A stretch of 52,708 nucleotides of DNA from Lysobacterales bacterium. GTDB lineage: Bacteria > Pseudomonadota > Gammaproteobacteria > Xanthomonadales > SZUA-38. Shown here in pieces: positions 25,432 to 32,867 of this stretch. Under the pieces are notes generated by a model. The model searched no databases. It saw only the letters and a list, made by a program, of their open reading frames with translations, and had not been told where the DNA came from. Position numbers and translations under genes: made by a program. Location of the stretch: assembly GCA_030065125.1 (NCBI GenBank), contig JASJDM010000045.1:1-52708 (forward strand). Reading direction: 5' to 3'. How positions within the stretch are numbered: the first letter of the stretch is position 1; every line of letters starts with the position of its first letter.

Positions 25432-26618
25432 GCGTTGCTGGTAAACCCGTCAGCGAAAGGGTCCTGCGGACCGCATTTTACTCCCGTACCAGTGAGGCCA
25501 ACCTGCTGAACAAGTGGCACAGCTGGCGGGGTTACACCACGGCGGATGCCTACTACGACGCGTCCATCGAGTATTTTGCCTGCCGCAACGCCACCGGGGT
25601 GTTCGATCTGTGCCCCATGACCAAATACCGGATCACGGGCCCGGATGCCCTGGCTTACCTGGACCGGCTGGTGACCAGGGACATGACCAGGATCAAACCC
25701 GGGCGGGTGGCTTACGCGGTGTGGTGCAACGATGCGGGAAAGGTCATCGACGACGGCACCATCTTCCACCTGTCCCAAGGCGAGTACCGGCTGTGCGCCT
25801 ATGGCCGTCACCTGGCCTGGCTGCTCGCGGCCACCCTGGGCTTCGACGTATCGGTGGAGGAAGAAACAGACGAGATTGCCGCCCTGGCGGTTCAGGGCCC
25901 TACCTCCTGCGCCATTCTCAAGGACATGGGCCTGGATGGCATCGAGAACCTCAAGCCGTTCGGGCTGACCCATTTCGACCATGGCCAGCTAATGGTGTCG
26001 CGGACGGGCTTTACCGGAGACCTGGGTTACGAGCTGTGGGTGGAGCGCCGCTTTGCCGAGAATCTGTGGGACCGGCTGTTTGAGGCTGGCCGCCTGCGTG
26101 GCATCCGAGCCATGGGGGGTGACGCCCTGGACATGGCCCGCATCGAAGCGGGGTTTCTCCAGGCAGAGGTGGATTTCCTGCCGGCGGACCAGGTGGTGCG
26201 ACCGGGACGCGCCCGGTCTCCCTATGAATTGGGGCTGGGCTGGCTGGTGGACCTGGAAAAGGCCAACTTCAACGGCCGCCGGGCCCTGGCCCGGGAGAAG
26301 GCCGAAGGCTCATCGGTGTGGCAGATGGTGAAACTGGTGATCGAGGGCAACAAGCCGGCGGATGCCTCGTACATCTACGCAGGCACCAGAAAACAGGTGG
26401 GATTTGTGACATCGGCCATGTGGTCGCCGGTGGCCAAGCAGAATATCGCACTGGCCACGGTCAAGGCGCCCTACGGCAACAACGAGAGTAATCTTCACGC
26501 CGAGATCTACTACCAGAGGGAGCTGCACTGGTCCCGGGTGATGGCGCGCTGCGAGGTGGTGGACAAACCGTTCTGGGATCCGCCGCGCAGGCGCGCCACA
26601 CCGCCGGCGGACTACTGA
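25428..26618 (+). CDS. GcvT-like tetrahydrofolate-dependent aminomethyl/methyltransferase
   Basis: This 396-residue protein of the GcvT fold has N-terminal FACRNATGVFDLCPMTKYRITGPDA in parts (GVFDLCPMTKYRI), middle VQGPTSCAIL and SRTGFTGDLGYELW, and C-terminal LGLGWLVDLEKANFNGRRAL. These are the folate-binding and substrate-site regions shared by glycine cleavage T protein, DmdA and LigM. No other glycine cleavage genes (gcvH, gcvP) are present, and a metF lies two genes on, so demethylation of a methylated compound onto THF is more likely than glycine cleavage. It is coupled to the upstream oxidoreductase by overlapping stop and start. The substrate is unknown. Confidence 0.88.
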   Translation: MSVAGKPVSERVLRTAFYSRTSEANLLNKWHSWRGYTTADAYYDASIEYFACRNATGVFDLCPMTKYRITGPDALAYLDRLVTRDMTRIKPGRVAYAVWCNDAGKVIDDGTIFHLSQGEYRLCAYGRHLAWLLAATLGFDVSVEEETDEIAALAVQGPTSCAILKDMGLDGIENLKPFGLTHFDHGQLMVSRTGFTGDLGYELWVERRFAENLWDRLFEAGRLRGIRAMGGDALDMARIEAGFLQAEVDFLPADQVVRPGRARSPYELGLGWLVDLEKANFNGRRALAREKAEGSSVWQMVKLVIEGNKPADASYIYAGTRKQVGFVTSAMWSPVAKQNIALATVKAPYGNNESNLHAEIYYQRELHWSRVMARCEVVDKPFWDPPRRRATPPADY

Positions 26619-26620
26619 CA

Positions 26621-27754
26621 ATGCCAACTGCGGTGGACTGGGTCGGGCAGACCGACCGGGATTTCGAAAACGCTCTGACCCTGCCGGGCCGGGTGTACTG
26701 GGATCCTGCTGTGTTTGCCCGGGAAGAGCAGCAGATTTTCGGTAAGGACTGGCTGTGTGTCGGACACGTGAGTCGACTGGCCAGCCCGGGCGACTTTTTC
26801 CTGGTCAACCTGGGCCGGGAGTCTGTGATCCTGGCAGCGGACAAACAGGGCACGCCCCACGCGTTTTACAATGTGTGCCGCCACCGGGGAACCCGGGTGG
26901 TTAACGACGCCAGCGGCAGTTGCCGCCTGTTCCGCTGTCCCTACCACGACTGGGCCTATGGCCTGGACGGCCGGCTCATGTCCGCACCCAATATGGAGGA
27001 GACGCCGAACTTCCGCCGGGAAGACTTCCCGCTGCGGGAGGTAAGACTGGAGTTATGGAACGGATTCCTGTTCATCAACCTGGATCCCGATGCCCTGCCC
27101 ATGTCGGCGGTTTACGACGACTTCCCGGACCTGTCATACCTGAACCTTCACCGGCTGCAGCGGGTTGGGTATCACCACTATGACGTGGACGCCAACTGGA
27201 AACTGATCTGCGAGAACTACAACGAGTGTTACCACTGCGCCCTGGCGCATCCGCAGCTGCACCGGATCAGCGTCGACCGGGAGTATCCAGATCTGAACCA
27301 CGTGGGCAAACACTTCACCGGCGGCCCCATGGCCATCCGGCAGGGTTTCAACACCATGACCACCTCAGGCGTCACCGACCGGGCGCCCCTGCCGGGCTGG
27401 AAGGACTCGGACAAGGATATGGTGATGTACTTCAACCTGTATCCAAACCTGTTGCTCAGCATCGCCCCGGACTACCTGCTGACCCACTACATCTGGCCTA
27501 CCGGTCCCGAGACGGTGTACATCGAGACCGAGTGGTTCTGCGCAACCGAGCAGATCGAGCAGCCGGGATTTGATCCGCGGGACGCCATCGAATTCTGGGA
27601 CACCACCAACCGCCAGGACTGGGGGCTGTGCGAGAACGCGCTGCGCGGCCTGCGCTCCACGGGACACCGGCCGGGTCCCTACCAGTCCTGGGAAACCTGC
27701 GTGCATGACTTCGATCGCTGGTACGTGCGTCGCGTCTTTGCCTGCCAGGATTGA
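26621..27754 (+). CDS. Rieske-type aromatic-ring-hydroxylating/demethylating oxygenase, large subunit
   Basis: This 377-residue protein has Rieske ligands CRHRGTRV (residues ~87-94) and CPYHDWAYG (~106-114). The mononuclear iron region ENYNECYHCALAHPQLH (~202-218) carries two histidines after an Asn/Glu-rich bridge. The NWKLICENYNECYHC pattern is that of the glycine betaine/carnitine monooxygenase (GbcA, CntA) group, which removes methyl groups from quaternary amines. No reductase gene is adjacent, so electrons must come from an unlinked partner. It starts 2 bases after the stop of the GcvT-like gene. The exact substrate is not known; a methylated amine or methoxy compound is proposed from the folate enzymes on both sides. 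Confidence 0.9.
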   Translation: MPTAVDWVGQTDRDFENALTLPGRVYWDPAVFAREEQQIFGKDWLCVGHVSRLASPGDFFLVNLGRESVILAADKQGTPHAFYNVCRHRGTRVVNDASGSCRLFRCPYHDWAYGLDGRLMSAPNMEETPNFRREDFPLREVRLELWNGFLFINLDPDALPMSAVYDDFPDLSYLNLHRLQRVGYHHYDVDANWKLICENYNECYHCALAHPQLHRISVDREYPDLNHVGKHFTGGPMAIRQGFNTMTTSGVTDRAPLPGWKDSDKDMVMYFNLYPNLLLSIAPDYLLTHYIWPTGPETVYIETEWFCATEQIEQPGFDPRDAIEFWDTTNRQDWGLCENALRGLRSTGHRPGPYQSWETCVHDFDRWYVRRVFACQD

Positions 27755-27772
27755 TCTGGCACGGGTCCGCAG

Positions 27773-28651
27773 GTGGCAAGCGCTCAGAAGACATTCCGGG
27801 ATGCCGTCAGGACCGAGGGCTTCACCATCACCGGGCAGCTGCGCCTGCACCAGGATGTGTCCGCCCGGGAGATCCTGGGCCAGGCACGAATCCTGGCACC
27901 CCGGGTCAACGCCGTCGCCATCACCGATAACCCCTTCGGCGTTCTCCACCTGTCCGGCCTGGCCGCCGCCGCAATCCTGCTCCGCGACGGCATCGATCCG
28001 CTGCTGCATCTGTCCGCCCGGGACCGCAACCGCATTGCCCTGAAGAGCGAACTGCTGGGGGCGGCCGCCCTGGGAGTGACCAGCCTGCTGCTGCAGCGGG
28101 GCGACCGCCTGCCCAGGGACAGCGAGGTGACCCAGGTATTCGACACCGGCGCAAAGAAATTCCTGGCCACCGCCCGGCAGCTCAGCCAGTTCCAGGTGTC
28201 CAGGGGCGAGCCCGAGCTGTTCCTGGGTACCATGGCCACGGTGTTTGATCCCGAGGCGGACTGGCAGCCCACGGAGCTGCAGGCCAAGATCACCGCCGGA
28301 GCCGAATTCATCCAGACCCAGGCCTGCCTGGACCTGGACCTGCTGCGCCGCTACCTCAAGCGTCTGGTCGCCGCCCAGGTGACCTGGCACTGCCACCTGG
28401 TGGTATCCATCCCGGTGTTGACCTCGGTAGAGTCTGCCCGCTGGCTGTTCGAGCACTCCAGGGGGGCAGTGATTCCGCAGAGCGTGGTGAGAAGATTCGA
28501 ACAGGCGGCCGACGCGGAGGCATTTGGCGTGGCTTACTGCGCGGAACTGATCCAGGCGGTCAAAGAGATTCCCGGTGTCCGGGGCGTCAACCTGTCAACG
28601 ATGGGAGATGTGCAGGCTATGGTTGAGGTTATCCGTCGGGCGACGCAGTGA
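27773..28651 (+). CDS. Methylenetetrahydrofolate reductase (MetF-like)
   Basis: This 292-residue protein has the MTHFR TIM-barrel pattern: NAVAITDNPFG near residue 42 and a C-terminal FIQTQACLDLDLLRRYLKR segment. LGVTSLLLQRGDR corresponds to the usual LTCGGDR region but is altered. In catabolic operons MetF runs in reverse, oxidising 5-methyl-THF to 5,10-methylene-THF, as proposed for the metF next to ligM in lignin degraders. It uses a GTG start 18 bases after the Rieske stop. It is probably the last gene of the run; the neighbour downstream is convergent. It is likely a pathway-specific copy, not the biosynthetic MetF. Confidence 0.82.
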   Translation: MASAQKTFRDAVRTEGFTITGQLRLHQDVSAREILGQARILAPRVNAVAITDNPFGVLHLSGLAAAAILLRDGIDPLLHLSARDRNRIALKSELLGAAALGVTSLLLQRGDRLPRDSEVTQVFDTGAKKFLATARQLSQFQVSRGEPELFLGTMATVFDPEADWQPTELQAKITAGAEFIQTQACLDLDLLRRYLKRLVAAQVTWHCHLVVSIPVLTSVESARWLFEHSRGAVIPQSVVRRFEQAADAEAFGVAYCAELIQAVKEIPGVRGVNLSTMGDVQAMVEVIRRATQ

Positions 28652-28675
28652 ACATTGCCTGGGGCTTCAGTTGAA

Positions 28676-29269
28676 CTAACCTCTTCCCAGTACGTCAGGC
28701 GGCACATAATCAAAGATAAACGTGATGCGGTCGTCGCTGCCCTTGTTGGCCACGCTGTGGTGTTTCTGGTTGTTGATTTCGTAGGCCTTGCCCACCTGCA
28801 TGCGGTAGGGGCGGCCGTCGATCATGAACCGGACCCTGGGGTTGGTGCTGATGGGGACATGAATCCGGTGGCCCAGGTGGAACGAGGGGTGCTGGTCCAC
28901 GTGGGGCTTTATTTTGCCGCCGGCTTTCAGCCTGGCGGCCATGGCCCGGATGATGGTACCGCCGGCGGGATAGCAGCGTCCGATGATGTCATGCATCAGC
29001 GGTACCGCTACCCCTGCCAGCCGCTCCCAGGCGGCTTCCTTCCTGACCACCAGCTCCGGCCAGGCGCCTTCCTCCATGAAGATCATCACCATGGACTCCG
29101 TATCCCGGTGTACCTCGTAGGTCTGCTGGCGGTATTGCTCCTCGCGCCAGGCGGCCTCGTCCTGGGACAGAACGGTGTCGATCAGAGCCTCTGAATCCAC
29201 TGGCCCCAGCTCGAGAAACGGGGTATCGATATCCACGATGGTCGGGTAGGGGGCGCGACCCTGCGCCAC
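28676..29269 (-). CDS. Aspartyl/asparaginyl beta-hydroxylase-like Fe(II)/2-oxoglutarate dioxygenase
   Basis: This 197-residue protein ends with the core of the Asp_Arg_Hydrox family: KPHVDQHPSFHLGHRIHVPI in parts (HVDQHPSFHLGHR), then NPRVRFMIDGRPY, YEINNQKHHSV and DRITFIFDY. His in HVD and His in HHSV are expected iron ligands, and the Arg in DRI is expected to bind 2-oxoglutarate. The family hydroxylates Asp/Asn side chains in proteins or peptides, or free substrates. It lies 3 bases downstream of the TonB receptor gene on the same strand, so the two are very likely one transcript. The N-terminal third (residues 1-90) is less conserved. Confidence 0.88.
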   Translation of the reverse strand: MAQGRAPYPTIVDIDTPFLELGPVDSEALIDTVLSQDEAAWREEQYRQQTYEVHRDTESMVMIFMEEGAWPELVVRKEAAWERLAGVAVPLMHDIIGRCYPAGGTIIRAMAARLKAGGKIKPHVDQHPSFHLGHRIHVPISTNPRVRFMIDGRPYRMQVGKAYEINNQKHHSVANKGSDDRITFIFDYVPPDVLGRG

Positions 29270-29272
29270 CCT

Positions 29273-31747
29273 TCAGTTGCTGAACCTGTACCTGAAATTC
29301 ACGCCGATAGTGCGCGGCTGGTTCACCGACAGGCGGGTCTGGGCCCAGCGGTTATTGAAGAACAGCTGGGCTTCCTCGTCGGTCACGTTGTCGATAAACG
29401 CGGACACCGTCCACTTGTCCGTCTCCACCCCAAACTGCAGATCCAGAGTCTGCCAGCTGTCCTGCTCCAGGATCGGTGAAGAAAACTCGATGGATTCGAT
29501 GCCCGCCAGGGAGTTGATGGATTCCCCGGTATGAGTGAACCGCGCAAGAAAATACGGGTCGCCCCCCCACAGTTTGGTGGGTATGGAATAGGTGAGGTTC
29601 AGATTGGCCTTGACGTCCGGCACGATGGGCAGTGGGGTGCCCACCGGCACCGTGACTTCACCATCGGTACCGGGGAACAGGGTATCCGACCTGGACAATT
29701 CGCCGTCGTTGTAGCCCAGCGTCGCGTCGATGGTCCAGTTATCGGAAGGCAGCCAGCTGAGCCAGGCCTCAAACCCATCGATCTCAGCCTCGGGGAAGTT
29801 GACGATGCCCAGGGTAAAGATGCCGTCCTGGGGGTCTTCCGCCTGTATCTGAATGTCTTCCCAGACCATGTGATACAGGGACAGGTTGAACCGCAGCCGC
29901 CCGTCCAGCCAGTCAGTCTTGGCGCCGATCTCGAAGTTTTTCACGGTATCGGACTCGTATTCGTTCAGGGTGCCGGCCGGCGCGGAGAATTGGGACGTCG
30001 GCGGGCCAAATACCGACTGCGGCCGCGCCGAGTTGGCGCCACCGCGGCGGAAGCCCTCGGAGTAGGTGGCGTAAAACAAGCGGTCGTCGCTGGCCGTGTA
30101 GGTCAGGTTGACCTTGGGCACAAAGCCGGATTCGTCGGATTGGCCCAGGTCCCCCGGTGCCAGGCAGTAGTCGATGGCACAGTCCGGGATGCCGCCGTTC
30201 AACCCCACCAGCTGGGCATTGACCACGGTGTAGTCGTTTTCAATGCTGTAGTAACGGCCACCGGCGGTGATCGAGAAGTTCTCGGTCAGGTTGGCCGTCA
30301 CTTCACCAAACACCGCCCACTGGTCCAGTTCGGTGTCATAGGTGCCAGTGAAGAAGTTGTTGGACGACGCCTTGGGTGGAATCCCATTGAGGTAGTAACC
30401 GGCGTAGTTGATGTAGTAAAAGCCCGGCGTGCCGGTCATGCCTTCAACGTTGGAAATGAACAGTTCGTTCACCTCACGGTGATTGTAGAAGCCTCCGACG
30501 ATCCCTGACCACTTGCCCTCCGCCGGGGTGGCGTAGCGGGCTTCGATGGTCCAGTTGGTGGACTGCCGCGCGTCAAAGTTGGTGGCAATGGGGTCACCGC
30601 CGAAGTCGTAGATGCCGCCGGTGTCGTAATAGGGGTCGCCGGTGTTGAACGAGCGGAAATAGTCGCCCAGCTGCTGAAACGCCTGCATGTAGGCCGTGGC
30701 GTCGGTGAAGTAGGCACTGTCACGGTCAAAGTATGAAGCCGTCACGACGACGTTGCCAAAGCTCAGGTCGCCCTCGGCCGTCACGGCAAACTGGTACCAC
30801 TCGTCTTCCCAGGAATCTTCATTGAACCGGGCCTGCTGGCGGCCATTGAATCGCGGAAAGACGCTGGTATCGGCATAGAACTGCTGGTTGAGTGAGGCAT
30901 CCCCGAATCCGTCCAGCTCGTATTTCTGGTAAATCCCGGAAAAGTCGACAGTCCACTCATCGTTGGGCTGAAATCGCAGGCTGGCCCGGCCACCCGACCA
31001 GGTTGAGGAATTGACGTCGTCCCGGACCCGGTCAGCGTTGTTGGTCGTCAGCCCCGGGCTGGGAGAAAGGATGTTGTCCACCCAGCCGGCCTCGTCAGCA
31101 TAGAAACCTACCAGCCGTACGGCGGCTCTGTTGTCAGCCAGGGGAATGTTGACCATGCCACTGACGTCGGCACCGGTGCCACCGTCGGCCACGCTGGACC
31201 CCGTCAGGTCGATCCAACCGCTGGATTCGGTGGTATCCGGCTTGTTGGTGATGATGCGCAGGGTGCCGCACTGGGCGGCGTCACCAAACAGCGTCCCTTG
31301 AGGGCCGGCCAGGGCCTCGACCCGGGCGATATCGATCAGTCGCGGGTCCGGGTTGTAACCGGCCGCGGTGATGGGCTGTTCATCGAGGTAGACCGAGGTG
31401 GTGGCCGAGTCGCTGAAGGAAAGGCCCTGGGCGGCGCAGCCGCGCATGATGACCGAGTTGGCGCCAGGCTGCCGTTCACTCAGCGCCAGTCCCGGAATCT
31501 GGCCGACGTAATCATTGAAATTCGTGAACCGCTGCAGGGTGATCTGCTCATCGGAAAAAGCCGTCACCGAGATCGGCGTGTCCTGCAGCGACAGCTCCCG
31601 CTTGGTGGCGGTAACGATGATCTCTTCCAGGCTTTCGTCCTGGGCCTGGGCCACCGGAACGCCGGCCACGGCTGCGGATATGGCAACGCTGATGGTGCGC
31701 CTGGGATTTGCCGGATTATTCTTATCGTTATGGACCATTACCGTCAC
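29273..31747 (-). CDS. TonB-dependent receptor
   Basis: This 824-residue outer-membrane receptor has an N-terminal signal (SVAISAAVAGVPVAQA), a TonB-box-like LEEIIVTATKRELSLQDTP in parts (EEIIVTATKR), then a plug domain with GCAAQGLSFSD and AGPQGTLFGDAAQCG. A 22-strand type barrel ends in VNFRYRFSN with the needed aromatic near the end. Plug cysteines (CAAQ…AAQCG) are unusual and could form a disulfide. The type is like the many receptors for plant or algal compounds in marine gammaproteobacteria, not clearly a siderophore receptor. The start may be the second Met (residue 4). The gene for a 2-oxoglutarate dioxygenase follows after 3 bases, suggesting import and modification of the same substrate. 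Confidence 0.92.
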   Translation of the reverse strand: MTVMVHNDKNNPANPRRTISVAISAAVAGVPVAQAQDESLEEIIVTATKRELSLQDTPISVTAFSDEQITLQRFTNFNDYVGQIPGLALSERQPGANSVIMRGCAAQGLSFSDSATTSVYLDEQPITAAGYNPDPRLIDIARVEALAGPQGTLFGDAAQCGTLRIITNKPDTTESSGWIDLTGSSVADGGTGADVSGMVNIPLADNRAAVRLVGFYADEAGWVDNILSPSPGLTTNNADRVRDDVNSSTWSGGRASLRFQPNDEWTVDFSGIYQKYELDGFGDASLNQQFYADTSVFPRFNGRQQARFNEDSWEDEWYQFAVTAEGDLSFGNVVVTASYFDRDSAYFTDATAYMQAFQQLGDYFRSFNTGDPYYDTGGIYDFGGDPIATNFDARQSTNWTIEARYATPAEGKWSGIVGGFYNHREVNELFISNVEGMTGTPGFYYINYAGYYLNGIPPKASSNNFFTGTYDTELDQWAVFGEVTANLTENFSITAGGRYYSIENDYTVVNAQLVGLNGGIPDCAIDYCLAPGDLGQSDESGFVPKVNLTYTASDDRLFYATYSEGFRRGGANSARPQSVFGPPTSQFSAPAGTLNEYESDTVKNFEIGAKTDWLDGRLRFNLSLYHMVWEDIQIQAEDPQDGIFTLGIVNFPEAEIDGFEAWLSWLPSDNWTIDATLGYNDGELSRSDTLFPGTDGEVTVPVGTPLPIVPDVKANLNLTYSIPTKLWGGDPYFLARFTHTGESINSLAGIESIEFSSPILEQDSWQTLDLQFGVETDKWTVSAFIDNVTDEEAQLFFNNRWAQTRLSVNQPRTIGVNFRYRFSN

Positions 31748-31917
31748 CCTCAGACAACCGGACAGTCGATCATTGCTACGGCCGCCTATATTAGCAGCAT
31801 ATCCGCGGGTGCAGGCTACTATGTCAGCTGCCTGATCGGAAAATAAAACCGCGCCGAATCAGCAGTTTTTTGGCAGAATTCCCGACCGGTTCAGCCCGAC
31901 GCCAACAGCCCGTTTCA

Positions 31918-32847
31918 ATGCCAACCCTGATTGCAACCTCCGTCGTTCGAGGCTCCCGCCAGGGGGAAAGCCATGGTGGGGTCTACCTGGTCGATCTTGA
32001 CAGGCAGCGTGCCCGGCGGGTTGTGGACTGGGACACCATGGACATCGACTGGCAGGGGCGCGGCTGGGACCGGGGACTGCGGGGTATCGCTTTCGACGGC
32101 GAGCGGGTTTTTGTCGCCGCCAGCGATGAGCTGTTTGTTTACAGCCCGCAATTCGAACTGGTGGCTTCCTACCGCAATCCCTATCTCAAGCATTGCCACG
32201 AAATCAGCCGCTACAGGCGCCGGCTGTACCTGACTTCCACCGGGTTTGATTCCATCCTGGGTTTTGACCTGGACCAGGGCACCTTCGCCTGGGGGCTGCA
32301 CGTATCCCGAGATGTCAAAGGCCTGCGCGGAGTGCCGTTTCGGCCGACGGCGCGGCATGGGCCTGGACCGGGCAACCAGCTGCATCTGAACAGCGTGTTC
32401 TGTCAGGCTGACGGCATGTACTTCAGCGGCCTGCATTCCGCCGGCCTCCACTGCTACACGGGCCGCCATATCCACAAAGTTGCGGATCTGCCGGCCGGTA
32501 CCCATAACGCCCGACCGTACCAGGACGGCGTCCTGTTCAACGACAGTGAGAAAAATCTGCTTCGGTTTGTGCCACGACAGGGGCAGCAGAAAGCGTTCCG
32601 GGTGCCGTTTTACAATCCCAGACTGCTGACCCATACGGACCTGGATGATTCGCGGATCGCACGGCAGGGCTTCGGGCGGGGATTATGCCTGCTGCAGGAA
32701 AACCTGGTGGCTGCGGGCTCCTCGCCATCCACCATCACACTGCACGACCTGGACGCCATGCAGACGACCCTCAGCATCAACCTGTCCATGGACGTGCGCA
32801 ACGCAATCCATGGTCTCGAAGTGTGGCCCTATGATGAGTTGCCATAG
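31918..32847 (+). CDS. Propeller-like protein of unknown function (TIGR03032-like)
   Basis: This is a 309-residue cytoplasmic-looking protein without a signal peptide. It has repeated beta-rich blocks (GGVYLVDLD, GLRGIAFDGERVFVAASDELF, CHEISRYRRRLYLTSTGFDS, LHLNSVFCQADGMYFSGLHS, GTHNARPYQDGVLFNDSEK). The histidine-rich CHEI…LHLNSV…THNAR positions recall TIGR03032-type proteins and related propellers found beside TPR-sulfotransferases. The similarity is by memory and moderate. The ATG at 31918 is preferred over a TTG at 31870, although neither has a clear ribosome binding site. It is divergent from the TonB receptor and convergent with the TPR-sulfotransferase. Confidence 0.65.
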   Translation: MPTLIATSVVRGSRQGESHGGVYLVDLDRQRARRVVDWDTMDIDWQGRGWDRGLRGIAFDGERVFVAASDELFVYSPQFELVASYRNPYLKHCHEISRYRRRLYLTSTGFDSILGFDLDQGTFAWGLHVSRDVKGLRGVPFRPTARHGPGPGNQLHLNSVFCQADGMYFSGLHSAGLHCYTGRHIHKVADLPAGTHNARPYQDGVLFNDSEKNLLRFVPRQGQQKAFRVPFYNPRLLTHTDLDDSRIARQGFGRGLCLLQENLVAAGSSPSTITLHDLDAMQTTLSINLSMDVRNAIHGLEVWPYDELP

Positions 32848-32867
32848 CTGCCAAATAAGCTACCCGC

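Noticed and set aside
25428..26618. Glycine cleavage T protein (gcvT)
   Set aside because: No gcvH or gcvP nearby, and the pairing with metF and a Rieske oxygenase points to a catabolic demethylase relative instead.
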